DNA of 64,000 bases from Marisa cornuarietis (GCA_004794655.1 SMMW01000153.1:3606501-3670500), one strand, 5' to 3'. Shown: positions 1-12,503, numbered from the stretch's first letter. Numbers and translations are program-made. The notes: generated by a model from the sequence alone, not told the origin.

Positions 1-2240
1 GCGCATATTGACACTCATAGAGAGCATGCTCTTAGCGCTTAAAACAATGAAGAGACGTGGACTACATGGATAGAACACAAGGGACGGAAGAATAAACGAC
101 AGTACTGACGACAAACAGAAAACAAAGACAGAAAACACAAAAAGGCATCAAGTAACAGGAACAGAGAATATAGTGATTCTGCAAAGAAGGATGGGGAGAA
201 AATTAGCAAGAGCGGAAGGGGGGAGGGTAAGAAGGACGAGCATTGTGTGGACTGTGTTAGGAGTAATGCTCAAGGAAGAGGTGCTACTACAATTAATTAT
301 TTGATGGCATAATTAAGTGCATCACCATGTAGCGATTTCTAGCTGTTGCGAGAAGGGGAGAGGAAGTGAGTGAAAGGCATTCACATACATTAATACACAT
401 ATTCGTACATACACTTACGCGCGAATTCATACACACGCACGCACGCCCTCACACCCTCACGCCTACTTTTAAAGTCTTGCTTGTTTGCTGCTTTCCTTCG
501 CAGCCCAACTCATAAAATTTAAAATTTTAAGCGCAGAGGGGTTAACAGCATGAATGGCACTTTGTTCTCCATTTACTAAGTTCTGGTACAATGTGTACAC
601 GACATGTCTTATAGTCAAAGTCACCACCACCGCGCAGTGTATCAGTCACTCAATCCTTTCAACACATACACGGAGCCTGACAAACACGTGTTCTTTCACA
701 CAAATTAAAAGAAAAGAATGATTTGTCTAACGAATCTCTCTGCTTTACTAAGTATGAATAAAAGAAGAAAACAAGAAAAACACACAAATGAAAAGTCAGT
801 TAAAAAAACGATTCCTACTTCCAGATTACTTTAAAATAATAAAATCCCGAACCTTTGAGTCCTGCCTTTCTGAATATCTACAAGAATACCTACTCACCTA
901 ATCCATCTATATACTCCTAAACGCCCTACTCAACAAATTCTTCTTACAATTCCTACTCTACTTGTCTTTCCCTCCTAAACCTCTCTCTTCCCCTACCTGA
1001 CTACTTACTCCTTGCTCGCGCTCTCCCTCACGTCATTTCCTTCACTTTTTTACATCACTCATACACGTCTTCCCAACAACTGACGTCATTCACGCTCTTT
1101 CGTTCTTCCACATTAATCCTTATAAAATGTAAGCTTACTCACGATACAGTCAATAACTAATAACAATGATACCTGACATATGGTCTTACACTTTTAGTAT
1201 CAACTTTAACTTGTACAATAATATTTGCACCAGTTTTACGAGTTTTTTTTCAGTCGTTTTTCATTTTCTGCGGTACTGTGTCAAATCCTGGAGAGGGCCA
1301 AGAATTTACAAGCACTGTGTTCTCGGTTGAAGAAGTGCGCAAGTTTTTTTTGTCTCTTTCTCAAGCACTTGTGTGGTCCCTAATTACCCTCAAGTTTGTT
1401 TAGTGTCAGGAGGTTAGTTTTAAGCTAAATTTATGCGACAGAAGCTACTTTGTCAGATGAGAGGCGATCAGTTCTGACTGATGGTGGATTTAGTGTGTTT
1501 CATCTCTTCTCAGGGGCGCCGGTCACTTGTTGTGGGAGGACGAGCCTGTCGAGTTATTCCATCAGCGTTTGCGTTGGCAACACCATTTAAAAGGCCAAAG
1601 AAACATTAGACGGGGAATGCCAGGCGAGCTTGCAAAAAATAATTAGCTGGAATCTTTCATATATTTCTTCTCTGTTGCTAGTATAATCGCTAAGACAGTC
1701 TATAATGTCAGACTATATGTCAGAATTGTCTCACCCAGTCAATAGTCTGTCGTACGCTTCTATCGTCTGGTAGACAACGAATGTTCACAGCCTGCATGTT
1801 TTCTTTCTTCTCTTGGACATTCACTGAGCCTATCAGTTGTCTGTATTCGCCCTCCGGGATAAATTGTTATTATTTAATTTTTTGTGACATTGTAAATAAT
1901 TAAATGTTGCATTTTGAATAATACATATATAGCACAAACATGAAGGAAAGTTTGTTTAAACGACCAATCAATTATCTTTTCCATGTTTCAAAGAAAGACT
2001 TCAGTTACTTTTCGGTGCTGCTGACTGAATCGTTAAAACCTTTCATTTTGTTTTTTTCTTCTTCTGTGCACTCAAAAGACGCATTTCCTGCTTGCCCGGG
2101 CTAAAAAGGAAAGCATCTTAGCTATAGCCTAGTAATGTTGTTTTCCACTCACAGGCAAAGGCGAGCCCTGAACCAGCGTCTTTTGCTCACAAGTCGAGCG
2201 ATTGACGAGCTAACTACTAACCGATTCCCTGCAATACAAA
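1..2240. other. AT-rich non-coding stretch
   Basis: No reading frame here has gene character and no repeat family is recognised. About 840-1130 is strongly pyrimidine-biased on the plus strand, with runs of CCT, CTC and TAC. A perfect cAMP-response-element palindrome TGACGTCA lies at 1081-1088. I see nothing else in this stretch that I can support. Confidence 0.6.
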
Positions 2241-2765
2241 CCCTGGTTAACGGCCCACAGCGCCCCTTAGAACCCTGGTTAACCGGCCCACAGTGCCCCC
2301 TAAAACCCTGGTTACCTGGCCCACAGTGCCCCCTACAAACCCTGCTAAACCGGCCTACAGTGGCCCCTAAAACTCTGGTTATTCGGCCCACAGTGCCCCC
2401 TAAAACCCTGGTTATCCGCCCACAGTGGCCCTTAAAACCCTGTTTATTCGGCCCACAATTCCCCATACAAACCCTGGTTAACCGGCCCACAGTGGCCCCC
2501 TAAAACTCTGGTTATTCGGCCCACAGTGCCCCCTAAAACCCTGGTTATCCGGCCCACAGTGCCCCATACAAACCCTGGTTAACCGGACAACAGTATCCCC
2601 TAAAACCCTGGTTATCCGGCCCACAGTGGCCCCTAAAAGTCTGGTTAACCAGCCCACAGTGCCCCCTAAAACCCTGGTTATCCGACCCACAGTGGCCCCT
2701 AAAACATAGGTTATCCGGCCCACAGTGAACCTTACAAGCCCTGCTAGCCGGCCCAAAGTGCCTTT
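2241..2765. repeat. 33-bp minisatellite, about 16 copies
   Basis: Tandem units of 33 bp each carry CCCTGGTTAACC, GGCCCACAGTG and CCCCCTAAAA blocks. Copies differ by point changes such as GTTAAC/GTTATC and GGCCCA/GGACAA. Because 33 is a multiple of 3 and the unit lacks stops in several frames, it creates 90-120 residue frames on both strands with an 11-residue period (GPQCPLKPWL-type on plus). These frames have no other sign of being genes. The CCCTAAAACCCT portion is only superficially telomere-like. Confidence 0.9.
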
Positions 2766-2828
2766 TTGAGGAAAATTCATTTATCGTTACTAGGCAGCTA
2801 ACTAAACTCTGCGCCATAAACACATATA

Positions 2829-2865
<37 letters not shown>
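2829..2865. repeat. (CT)n(CA)n compound microsatellite
   Basis: About ten CT units pass directly into about eight CA units, just after the 33-bp minisatellite. Confidence 0.9.
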
Positions 2866-3079
2866 TTTTTGCATGCTCCCATAGATGTAAAAAAGAAATG
2901 CAAGAAGAGTTCTAGTTCGCTATGGAAAGAAATCCGCAAGAAGATGTGGAGATATTGTTGAGGACCGGAGCAGGCCAGGCCCAGCTTGTCTTTTTGCAGA
3001 AGCTTGTGTGTGTTTTTTTTTCTTTTAATCCATTGCATCGTTCGCCATCTTTTCAATGCAAATTATTGACGAGCTCATG

Positions 3080-3800
3080 TGAAAAATGACTGGAGGAGTA
3101 GCCAGAGAGCTGGAGGACAAGACGCGCACAGACAGACAGCATCTTTAAGGACCGAGGTTCCGCGTGCAGGATATCGACAGCTACTTTCCACGCGCTGGCT
3201 GCAGCAGGCGAGGTCGCTCCGTGACACACAGTATGACAGCTTGCACTCCTCTCCTCTTCCCTTTCCCTTACTCCCTACCCCCCTTCCCCCCCCCCCCGTG
3301 CCTTGTGCCACCGCCCTCTCTGCACTTCCCCTCCCCGTTCTCCTCCGAGCCACCGCCGGTATGCGCAGTCGCCGTGATCTTTTCCCTTCGACCTCGTGCG
3401 TACGGCGAGCTGCCTGGCCTTTAAACTATTTATAGCCTGAGCTGTGTCAGTTTAGCTGCAGGCTACCCGCATTTAGCCCGGTAACCGAACAAAGGCAGCT
3501 AAATTTGGCTCTGCGGAAGCAAGGTGCACAGGAGATGGGAGACTCTACCCGCTTACCCCGGGTGTAAGTGGAAATGACCGGCGGAAAAGGAGGGCCGGTC
3601 TCCCCCAAAAGTGGTGTCGTCTCGGGGGCTGTGCCTCCAGCAGGTCTCGGTCGAGTGACGGCCGGTCTCAGCGAGGTTCCTGCCCCCACCCTGACAACAG
3701 AAAGTGGAATTGATTCCGCGCCCCGCCGCCTTCCCCCCCCCCCCCGGGACACCCGGACGATCGCTTGCATCACGTGGTGTACACAGGTCGCAGTGGTGAC
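3080..3800. promoter_or_regulatory. GC/CpG-rich segment, possible CpG-island-like promoter region
   Basis: This stretch is visibly richer in G+C and CpG than its flanks. It has poly-C tracts near 3287-3297 and 3727-3744. A TATTTATA element sits at 3427-3434, and a TCAGTTT initiator-like motif at 3447-3453. The spacing of about 22 bp is shorter than the usual 28-34 bp, so a classical TATA promoter is not well supported. No coding region with recognisable homology follows on either strand. The call rests on composition alone. Confidence 0.25.
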
Positions 3801-3935
3801 AAGTTCGGACGGCGCGTGTTGTCTGGCTCATGGAGGACAAGTCGTAGACAAAGGAGTTGGAGGACTGAGTCACTTGCTACACCATCCTTTCCCGCCCGCA
3901 CCTTAAGTTGCACGTGTAGCAGAACACACACCAGA

Positions 3936-5510
3936 CTGTGTGTGTGTGTATGTGTGTGCACGCGCATGCTCGAGCGGGAACAGGGGTGCACGGACAGATA
4001 AGCGTTTGCACCCAGTGACTTCGCTGAAAGCTGTAGCAGGGGAGGGGGAGAACTCGGGTGGTAGCAGCAAGCCCTTGAGGGCTAAAGGAAAGAAAAAGGT
4101 GAAAATGAGAGAAGACAAGCAAGCAATCAAACTGATGTCTATACGGCCAGCCCAAGAGGAAGCAGCTGCTCATAAAGGGTGAGAATAATACAAAACATAT
4201 ATATATATATCATACAATCTTCTACCTGTGGCTTTTTTTCCACATGTTGATGCAGTGGACACCACAAATGCCGGCTGCTGTACACTGATGAATATTCATT
4301 CTCTTTCTCGTTCTATCTTTCATGTGATGTCTACAGCAATGGCGGCTGCAGTATATTGACATATAACTTAGACATTTTCAGTCAATATGTGTCACATCGT
4401 CTACATCAATAGCAATAGACACTATATAGATATATATATATTGCTGAAGTATACCTATGTCTAAAAATATACACTGACACGTGGTATCTGTCTACATCGA
4501 TGAGATTCAAGATGCCGGTTGCAGGAAGGAATATACTTTCAGATATCTTACAGCGTGCAGTTTAACACTTGAAGGTTTGCTGATATTGTCATCATTATTG
4601 TTGGTGTTATGATGAGATTATTTTGTAATGATCAGTTTGAGCTCGCTACGTCATACGAGCAGGCCGAGACAAGCACAAAAGGTGCTGAAACGGGTTTAAA
4701 AAAAGGGATGGATGACTTTCAGCAAAGATGAACGCATGCATGTGCCTGAGACAAAAAAGAAAAAAAAGGTGGCAAGAAAAAAAGAAAGGGGTGGGGGTGG
4801 GGGGTCGACACGAAGAGGGAAGGGGGCGAGAGTTGGAGGGGGGGGAGGCGCAGTTGGTGAGGACACTCCTAGTGGTCTCCCTGCTTATGAAACTATTTTA
4901 TATCAACATTGTCGCCCACAAACCAGTCGGCATTGTTCTCACATCTGAGAGACATCGCTTGCAGATTTGTTTGGGGGTGAGTCGGGGTGGGGTGGGGTGA
5001 CAGACTGCTCGCCTAACCTTTTTAAACTTTGTTAATAGTTACTCCATTCTGACTTACCGGAGATGTAAATGTGTATGTACATCTAGACAGGCACAATCAC
5101 ACACATGCCAACATTTATAAAAACACACACAGGTACACTTACAACACTTACACAACACACACATGCAAACAGTACGGCCGACAGTTTTCTGAATTTCAGT
5201 AAATAATTTTTATCTGAACACAGGATCCTCCTTTTTTTGTTATTTCCTTATTTTTTTTTACCCCTTCCTTTATGAAGTCCATGCTCTCCTCACCTTTCTG
5301 GTGTATGTTGGTGTGTTAGTGTTAGTGTGTGTGTGTTAGTGTGTGTGCAATGCGTGTGAATGTGATATCTATATATATATATATATATCTGAACGCATAA
5401 AAATCAAAATGATTGTACTTACATCCAAATGGAATAGCATCTGTATGTACAAGCATTACTGAAGTGGGTGATGTCTTATAATCCTGAAAGATGCTAAGAA
5501 AGTCTGAAGT
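3936..5510. other. Non-coding stretch with TG, TA and G-rich tracts
   Basis: Contains a short (TG)n run at 3939-3960 and AT runs near 4198-4211 and 4428-4440. A purine-rich A/G block at about 4735-4860 includes long G runs near 4788-4806 and 4826-4848. A degenerate TG-rich tract lies at 5302-5350 and an AT run at 5370-5388. No gene is recognised. Confidence 0.6.
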
Positions 5511-5518
5511 ATGTAGAG
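5511..5518. repeat. 8-bp target-site duplication, left copy
   Basis: ATGTAGAG directly precedes the left end of the MITE. The identical octamer at 5695-5702 follows the right end. An 8-bp duplication is the hallmark of hAT superfamily insertion. Confidence 0.85.
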
Positions 5519-5694
5519 CAGCGTTTCTCAACCTTTTACTTGTGACGCCCCCCCAGACGAATAAAGGTACGTCCGCGCGCCCCCCTTAGCCACTAATACC
5601 TATATGAGATATGAGAAAATGACCCCCTTTGCGGCCCCCTTTTCAGCAGCTTGCGCCCCCTTGGGGGGCGCGCCCCCCAGGTTGAGAACCGCGG
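5519..5694. mobile_element. 176-bp hAT-type MITE
   Basis: The element begins CAGCGTTTCTCAACCT and ends AGGTTGAGAACCGCGG. The two ends are inverted repeats matching at 14 of 16 positions. It is flanked by a perfect 8-bp duplication, ATGTAGAG. The CAG-initial termini and the 8-bp duplication fit the hAT superfamily. At 176 bp, with C-rich internal sequence including CCCCCTT and GGGGGGCGCGCC, it has no coding capacity. It must have been mobilised in trans by an autonomous hAT element not seen in this window. The perfect duplication suggests a fairly recent insertion. Confidence 0.88.
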
Positions 5695-5702
5695 ATGTAG
5701 AG
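5695..5702. repeat. 8-bp target-site duplication, right copy
   Basis: ATGTAGAG, identical to 5511-5518. Confidence 0.85.
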
Positions 5703-6039
5703 AGTAAAGTTATCATCTTGTGGCATCCTCAACAAGTGTAGAGTGGTTAGACTGGCCAGGGTCAAGACAAGACAAGAACATTGATCTCTGGATGATTACA
5801 GTCCGTGATTGCTTCATCTGCTTGGTTTATGTGAGAGAAAAATCCCTCCACCCATATAGCGGCTAATTTAGCACCAGGGGTGGGGTGGGCGTTGGAGATG
5901 GTTGGGTGGGAGGAAACATGAGTAACATGGAGGAAAACTCCCAACAGTCTGCGAACAGGCATCGCGAAAGAGAAAGTAAAGACGAGATGCGACATCCCCC
6001 CCCCAACTTTAATTTTCACGGCACTGGTGACAATGGTAA

Positions 6040-6101
6040 CTGTGTGTGTGTGTGTGTGCGGACGTGTGTGTGTGTGTGTGTGTGTGTTTTGGGGGGGGGG
6101 G
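6040..6101. repeat. (TG)n microsatellite followed by poly-G
   Basis: Two TG blocks are separated by CGGACG and followed by T4 and an 11-base G tract at 6091-6101. Confidence 0.9.
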
Positions 6102-6104
6102 AAT

Positions 6105-8745
6105 CCACTGCCAGACTGCCTCTAGTCGGCCAGCCAGATTTTCTTGCATATAATATAAATATATACAATAGATTATATTCACATTTAGAGTAGCAGCTGG
6201 TAGCAGAAGTGTGTGGGGGAGCTGTGTTTGGTTTGTGCCCCCACCCCCACTTCACGCTCTACTGGACGCCGTACGTCATCTGCTGCACGCGCCAAACGGT
6301 TGTCACCTGTCTACCGTAACACTGCCCTCAGCCCACCATTGTTGGCGGACACAGGTGTTTTGCAGACACTGCTGCAGTGCACTAATGTGTGCAAACACTG
6401 CATGTATGCAGCTGGGGCCGTGTACTTGATGCTAACTGGCCAGCAGTTAGTCACGCAAGTTCACGTGAGGTCACGGACTGGTCACGGGGTCACATGCCGC
6501 CACGGAAGCTGACAAGGAGCTGGTGATTCTTTGAGTCAGGCCAGCCCTGCCTATGATTTTTTTATGCATTTAATGCGAGGAGACCAAGCGAAGCGGCATT
6601 GAGCGTCTGGAGGAAAGGAAGGGACGTGGTGGGGGTGGGGGGTGGAGGGAGGGAGTGTCGTCTGATGGATCGATGTCTTCAGATGAAAGGCTGACAGATG
6701 ATTCTTCCTCCGAGGTGCGACATGCACTGCACGCCTGTAGCTTATCTCTCCTTCTTCTCTCTTCCTGTCTTTCTCCCTCTCGCACACTTTGGATACATAT
6801 ACCCGCATGCACGAACATACTCATAGACGAACGCCCGCATGTGGACACACACACACACACACACAACCTCTCTCTGCATCTTTGTGATCTTCAGTCCAAC
6901 CACCTTTAAACCACCAGCCTGCGCTGAAGGATGCAAAAACTGTTTAGATTTTCCCTTTCATGCAAACCGTCGTTTGTATTTATGTATGTGTGTGTGTATA
7001 TATATATATATGTGTGTGTGTGTGAGCTATGTCGTACGTGCTGACAGTGACTTGCACGCCACGTGCATTGACATCCTTTACAAAGATTTCATCGCCTGCT
7101 CTTGCACCTAGTGTTGCTCGACAATGTTAACAGCCCCTCGCCACCAAACATTTATCCTCAGCTGCTGAAATATTGGAAGGATGTGTTGATGGCTTGGAAA
7201 ACGTACAGGTGAATCCTGATTCGACTAAAACACACCCGACCCCTCACTTCCTCCACCCACACACAGACTTTACTTCTTTTGCTTTCAGTGTAAAAGATTC
7301 TTTGGCTTTCCAAGGACTCGTGTTGGCCAAGTGTTGACTTCACTTGGTCAGTCTGAGTTTGGCAAGGCCTTCTTCACCCCATATATATATATATATTGTC
7401 CCGATAATTTAATTGGATACAAGCAGTGCCTGGAGGTCTTTTGGATTCCAGCAAGAACTCTACCATCGTGAAGTTCCATCTTTGTTTAGAAGCCTTTGTT
7501 GCCGTATATCTCAAGGTATTTGTAAAAGCGTGTTTCATGTGTGGGAAGGGAAGGTTGACATCACTGAGTTACTCTCACATCACATTGAAGATGAGGTGTG
7601 ACTCTGAGGTGCACGAGACAAGGATTGGTAAGCATCACATCAACTTTTCAACGTCAGGCCGACATTTAATTTTATTTTTTGGTTTGTTCTGGGCGCCATA
7701 TTGACGAGGGATGGACGTGTTTCCTAAAATAGGAAGCAGGGCAAACGAGACTGTCTTGACACGGACCAGCTGGAAAGAAACCCTTGATGGCAAATATGTG
7801 AAAGTCCTGAGGCTGGAATGCAGGTGTGTCAAATGTGACCTCAGGCTATCATCCTCGGCTTCAAATGTTGAATTATTACGACCTCGCATGAGACAACCAA
7901 GTCATTGACACCCGTTTTGCAGTTAGTGAATATGGCTATAATTAGCTTAGTTTGAAAACATAATCAGTTTGACACAAAAATATCAGTTTCGGGTCGCGCG
8001 GAAAGCACACCTGTGATGACCTAAAATCTTATCGTTGATGGTCACGGTCATCGTGAAAGCACTGTACTGAAATGTTGCAAGTAAGTAAGTAAGTAATATT
8101 TTACTCTCATTCCCAAGCCCAAGGAAAACCTGAATGCATACAACTCAGAAAATTTGTTTGGTCTCATTTCCTTGCACACGCAAGACCTCGATGTATACTA
8201 CTCATAAAAAGGTAAAGGGCAGTTGCAGTTTTGTAATATAAATTACAGTCAGAATCAAAGTCTAGCACTGTAGAATGAACTGAAAACTGGTGTGACTGTA
8301 CTTGAATGGTCAATACTCTTACTGCACTTGACAGCGTCCTCCAATTATTTAAATTACCATAAAACGCACAGGTAAAAACAACTGTTCTGGTGAACCAAAT
8401 CTACCTTCCAAGGTGTGCATCATGAACGTGCATCAAGAACGTGCAAACTGTAGTAGTGCGACTACTGGTCACCGGTTGTTTTTTCAGGAAAGAATATTTA
8501 AATAGGGGGTGAACATGTGGCGACAACAAACATGCCCACAAGGAGACACCAGTGGCTTGTATCCGGGACCTGATGGCTCCAAGACGAGGTATCTTGCGGG
8601 AAAGTGTCCCGGCTGATGCGAACAGCCATTCTCACATTCATCATTCATTTTTCATTCGTCCTTTTTGACTGGTACCAGTCGTCGGGGGTGGAGTGGTGAC
8701 GGGGGAAGCACATAGACCTGGCAGCTAACAAGCCCCGCCACTTCC
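6105..8745. other. Non-coding stretch
   Basis: Holds short CA/TA/TG runs (6845-6864, 6999-7024, 7381-7396) and a GTAA run near 8078-8095. A frame at 6211-6429 (plus) is rich in cysteine codons but begins at GTG, not ATG, and lies in TG-rich DNA. No recognisable exon was found. The part just before 8750 probably holds the 3' untranslated end of the minus-strand LINE that follows. Confidence 0.5.
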
Positions 8746-8749
8746 CCCG

Positions 8750-9735
8750 CTATTGGAGCAGGTCTTGTCCAGGGCGACTAGTCCACTTCTTCATCTTTGT
8801 AAGCCAGTTCTTCCTCTGGTCATCGCGAAGTCGTCCGCGCCCCAAGGTACTTTCAATGAAAGTCTTCGACAAGGTATTGTGCCGGGTCACATGACCAGAG
8901 AAGAGCATCTTACCAGCTTGACCGGTGCAAGTAGGGGTTCCTGGTGTCCTACGAGTGTGGCAACCGTGCTTCGTACAAATCCTGAATTTTCCTCTGTGTC
9001 GGCAAGCAGGGTCCACGTTTTACATTTGTAAAGCAGGATTGGAACTATAAGGGACTTCCACAGAGTGTACCTCATAGTAAACCTCATGTTATTCCTGCGC
9101 CAGACCCTGTTCAGCCTATCCGCTACTGCTGCTGCTGTTCTGATGCGAATAATTGTCGTGGAGCTGTCGAACTTGGAGAGGGTGGATCCCAAGTACTTGA
9201 AGCTGCTTACTTTCGTCGAGCTGTACTCGCTCATGTAGGTATGTGCTTTACAGTCGCCTATGGCCACCACTTTGTTCTTGTCAGTGCTGGATACATATGG
9301 ATACTCCCTGTTTTCGACCTTCTGTCAGTATGTTGGTGTGGTCTTGCAGTTCTCTGTTAGTGGCTGTTATGAGGTCGATGTCGTATGCAAAGCGAAGGTG
9401 TCAAATCGGTGTTTCACCGATGGAAACGGAAGTGTGATGGTCGTCAAGGGTTTCACTCATGATATTCTCCTAAAACATTTTTACTTCTTTGTACTTAGAA
9501 GTTGCTTCAGGTTTTTTTCCTTTCTCCCTTCAAGGCCCTCTTTTAGTCTCACAGTTCTAGGACGTCCTTCGTGACCCAAGAATTTTTCTTCTTCTTCTGA
9601 CACCCTCGCACTCCCTGGGCTGTTGACATTAGCACATCTTTAATGTTTCCACCGATGGTGTCTACATCGTAGTCCACCAGATTCAGTGCAGCGAATTTAC
9701 CTCAAACTTTGGCCTGGAGGATTTCAACAAGGTTT
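8750..9735 (-). pseudogene. LINE (non-LTR retrotransposon) remnant, copy 1
   Basis: Read on the minus strand, this stretch aligns in order with a LINE reverse-transcriptase ORF. About 9735-9480 is the linker before the reverse transcriptase (KFAALNLVDYD, WVTKDVLEL). Next come ENIMSETLDDHHTS, SVSIGE and a catalytic-box region. Then FKYLGSTLSK, RLNRVWRRNN, YTLWKSLIVPILLYKCKTW, the GHVTRH/TLSKT block, and RLRDDQRKNWL near 8800. Two internal deletions are visible. One removes nearly all reverse-transcriptase fingers and palm between about 9480 and 9475. The other removes a segment after LLADTE near 9010. The ADD active-site box reads A-Y-D, and in-frame stops and frameshifts are present, so the copy is dead. 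The exact clade (jockey-, CR1- or RTE-like) is not certain. Confidence 0.85.
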
Positions 9736-10183
9736 GGTTATTTCTCGCATTCAGCCACCATTGACAGGCAGAACCGAAGAACGCCCTCAGTCTAGGCAGC
9801 TCCGAATGATGGGTTACCATGACGACAAGTTCATAAGGGTGACAGGTCTGTGCAACAGAACCATCGGTGCAGAACGTCTGATAATAGCAGCACATAGCAG
9901 CATCAGACCGAAGGCCATGCGCAGACCCCCCCCCCACCCCTGCACCAGCAAAACCTGTGAAGCGTGGAATTGGTTTACAAATTAAATTCTCACAACTTTT
10001 CGTCAGATGATAAAAATTCACGAGCAGCAACACTTGTAGTTGATATCTGTGAGTTATTTTCTATTGTTGTAGTATATATCTTGAGACAAGATTTGGGAGA
10101 CTCTTAAATGTGTCTTGGGTTGTGCATTTTCGAGGCGAGAATATACTGTGTGCAGCTTTATGTTGGAACTTAATGACTGCATT

Positions 10184-10187
<4 letters not shown>

Positions 10188-10264
<77 letters not shown>
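10188..10264. repeat. (CA)38 microsatellite
   Basis: An uninterrupted CA array of about 77 bp, followed by a short (CA)n after a GCGATCAA interruption. It produces Thr-His and Val-Cys low-complexity frames that are not genes. Confidence 0.95.
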
Positions 10265-10266
<2 letters not shown>

Positions 10267-10936
10267 GATCAACACACACACACAGATTGTATCGTCTTAG
10301 AAACAGAAGAGAAGGACCAAACTTAGTGTCGACGATGGAAGGTTGGGGGGTACATTTATTGGGATGGGAGAAAGGAGTGAAGCAGGCGCAGCAATACAGT
10401 CTCGGGTGTGACCCCGTGTATACCGTGTCATCAACGGCCCTGCAAGTTCACACCAGTGCGTCTCGCTGCCAGAAAGTGTAGGCCGACCAGATCATATACA
10501 GGAATTTGTGTGAAGTGCACTTATGCTTCCCAGGCGATCTTTTTACGACTATTGCTTTGTTTGGCATCAGCTCCTTGGTTTCGTCTGCTGCTGCCATCTG
10601 GAAATGCGAGAGAAGGATTCTCGAGGTAATATTGAGGACGACAACAGTCTCTTTTCTCCCCTGCCCTGCGTGCCTAGGGTCTTACTTTCCCTAAATTCGG
10701 TTGCACCCAGCAAGAGTTCAAAATCCACGTGATCAAAATATTTGTTCGCACGCTTGTTAGCTTGTTTACCTGGCTAGCTTGCTTTTCCGCTCAGACCCTT
10801 GACCTCTTACCGACCAACGTCCGAGGATGTTTGCTGTCCACCCGCTTCTATCTTGGGCTGTCAACTCTTCATCCCCAAAAGGTTCTCGAACCCTTGCAGT
10901 TCTTTTTTGAGCATACTGACCCGCTCAAGCATACAG

Positions 10937-10937
<1 letters not shown>

Positions 10938-10996
<59 letters not shown>

Positions 10997-11012
10997 GCAC
11001 GCACGCACGCAC
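10938..11012. repeat. (CA)27 followed by (GCAC)5
   Basis: About 55 bp of CA repeats pass into GCAC tetranucleotide repeats. This is alternating purine-pyrimidine sequence able to adopt Z-DNA. Confidence 0.95.
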
Positions 11013-12478
11013 ATAAACACGAACTATGCATACATAAATACACATAAACATACAAACATACAGGTGGGTACAGGCCTCCACACATGGTACACGCATACAC
11101 ATTCGAACAACTGAAGAGAACAAGAGAGAATTGGGAGTAGGGAGAACTGCTGTAACAACTTGTTTAGAGTTTTGTAAGTTCCCACGGCTTGTTGTTTACC
11201 TTTTGTAAAAAAAATAAAAATAAAAATAAAATCCCAGCCATCTGTGTAGAGCTTACTCCGTATTCTTAGTTCCATTAGGCAAGTCACAGTACGCCAAGTC
11301 CAGACACTAACATCCAGAAAAAGTGGATGTGGAGCTCAGGACGACTTAACGGCGATGACGGAAACAGTAATGATGATAATGATGATATGGCGGCGACTGG
11401 CACCTTTTCAAGGCAGGTGTAAGACTAGAAGATCATTTAGGTAATTTCTGGATTTATGGCGCGTGCAAACATGCACACCCACTGCAAAATGAATCATTGC
11501 TGGTGAAGTTCGGGGGAACTTTTAGCCGAGACACTTCGCCCCCTGACTGCTGGGATGTCTGGAGCTTCCTTTGTTTGTCTGTCTGCTTGACAGCAGGGCT
11601 AACACTTGGTGTCTCATTTCTGTTTCTTTGTCGAAGACGACTTGTTAAGGTCGAGAAAGTCTGTGAGATGATCTTGTGGATAAAACTTCCATTTGTTGTC
11701 TTGTTTCCTTGAGATATTCCGGTTTGTCCTCCCCGTAACTGAGCCTCCAACCTTTTGTTGTCATGTCGACCACACTACACAGCAGATCGTGTCGCTTCAC
11801 CCTTTTTATTGTAAAAAAATTCTTTTGCAGTTCCCTTCGACCCGATATGCTGTCACATAATCTCTCTCTCATACACACATGCGCACGCACTCATATACTC
11901 ATGCACTAGAGTGGAATTCTGGAATTCTGGGACGGTTTCTTTTGTCGGACTCCCTTTTACCTGCAGAAATATCCCATATAATCAGGGCTGGTTGTATGCA
12001 TCCCAGGCAGTCTCCAAAGCCTCAAACATTTAATGGGGCTAGAGAGGAAAAAAGCTGAATTAATTTAACTGTGGAGAGGGAAGTGTTGTATTCCAGGTTC
12101 CCCCTTCTCTCTATCCCTCTTTCCTTCCTATCCCCTTTCTTTCTCTCTTTTATTTCATTTGCTCATTGTGCCAGTCGGTTGCGTCACATTTATTTGCAGT
12201 CGACTTAGTGATTACTCGGGGACCTGCTTCCTGTGGGGCTTTGTTGCCTTCCGTAATCGCCTGAACATTATGCAAAAGGAAGGCCCGCAACTCCGCCAAA
12301 ACTGTCATTTATACCCCAGCCCCTCCCTCCCAACCTCTTGGTTCAACAGAGAGAGAGAGAGAGAAGGTGGGGACTTTATTTATAAACATAAAACCCTGAA
12401 TGCATGACCCTTGTCCGACTTCGGTGTCTGGTGTTGCTCTTTTTTTTCCCTTTCTTTCTTGACCTGAATTCTAACTAC

Positions 12479-12503
12479 TGACGTCACTGAAGGTCTCAAC
12501 CAA
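12479..12503. promoter_or_regulatory. CRE palindrome plus CCAAT box
   Basis: TGACGTCA at 12479-12486 is followed 12 bp later by CCAAT at 12499-12503, then by CpG-containing sequence up to about 12555. The pairing resembles a proximal promoter. There is no TATA box or downstream exon to support it, and an A-rich block follows. Confidence 0.25.

Noticed and set aside
2241..2765. Telomere-like CCCTAAAACCCT strings
   Set aside because: They are part of a 33-bp unit and are not tandem hexamers.
2135..2823. Several 90-120 codon frames on both strands with 11-residue repeats
   Set aside because: A 33-bp repeat without stops keeps several frames open on both strands. Simultaneous openness on opposite strands argues against real coding.
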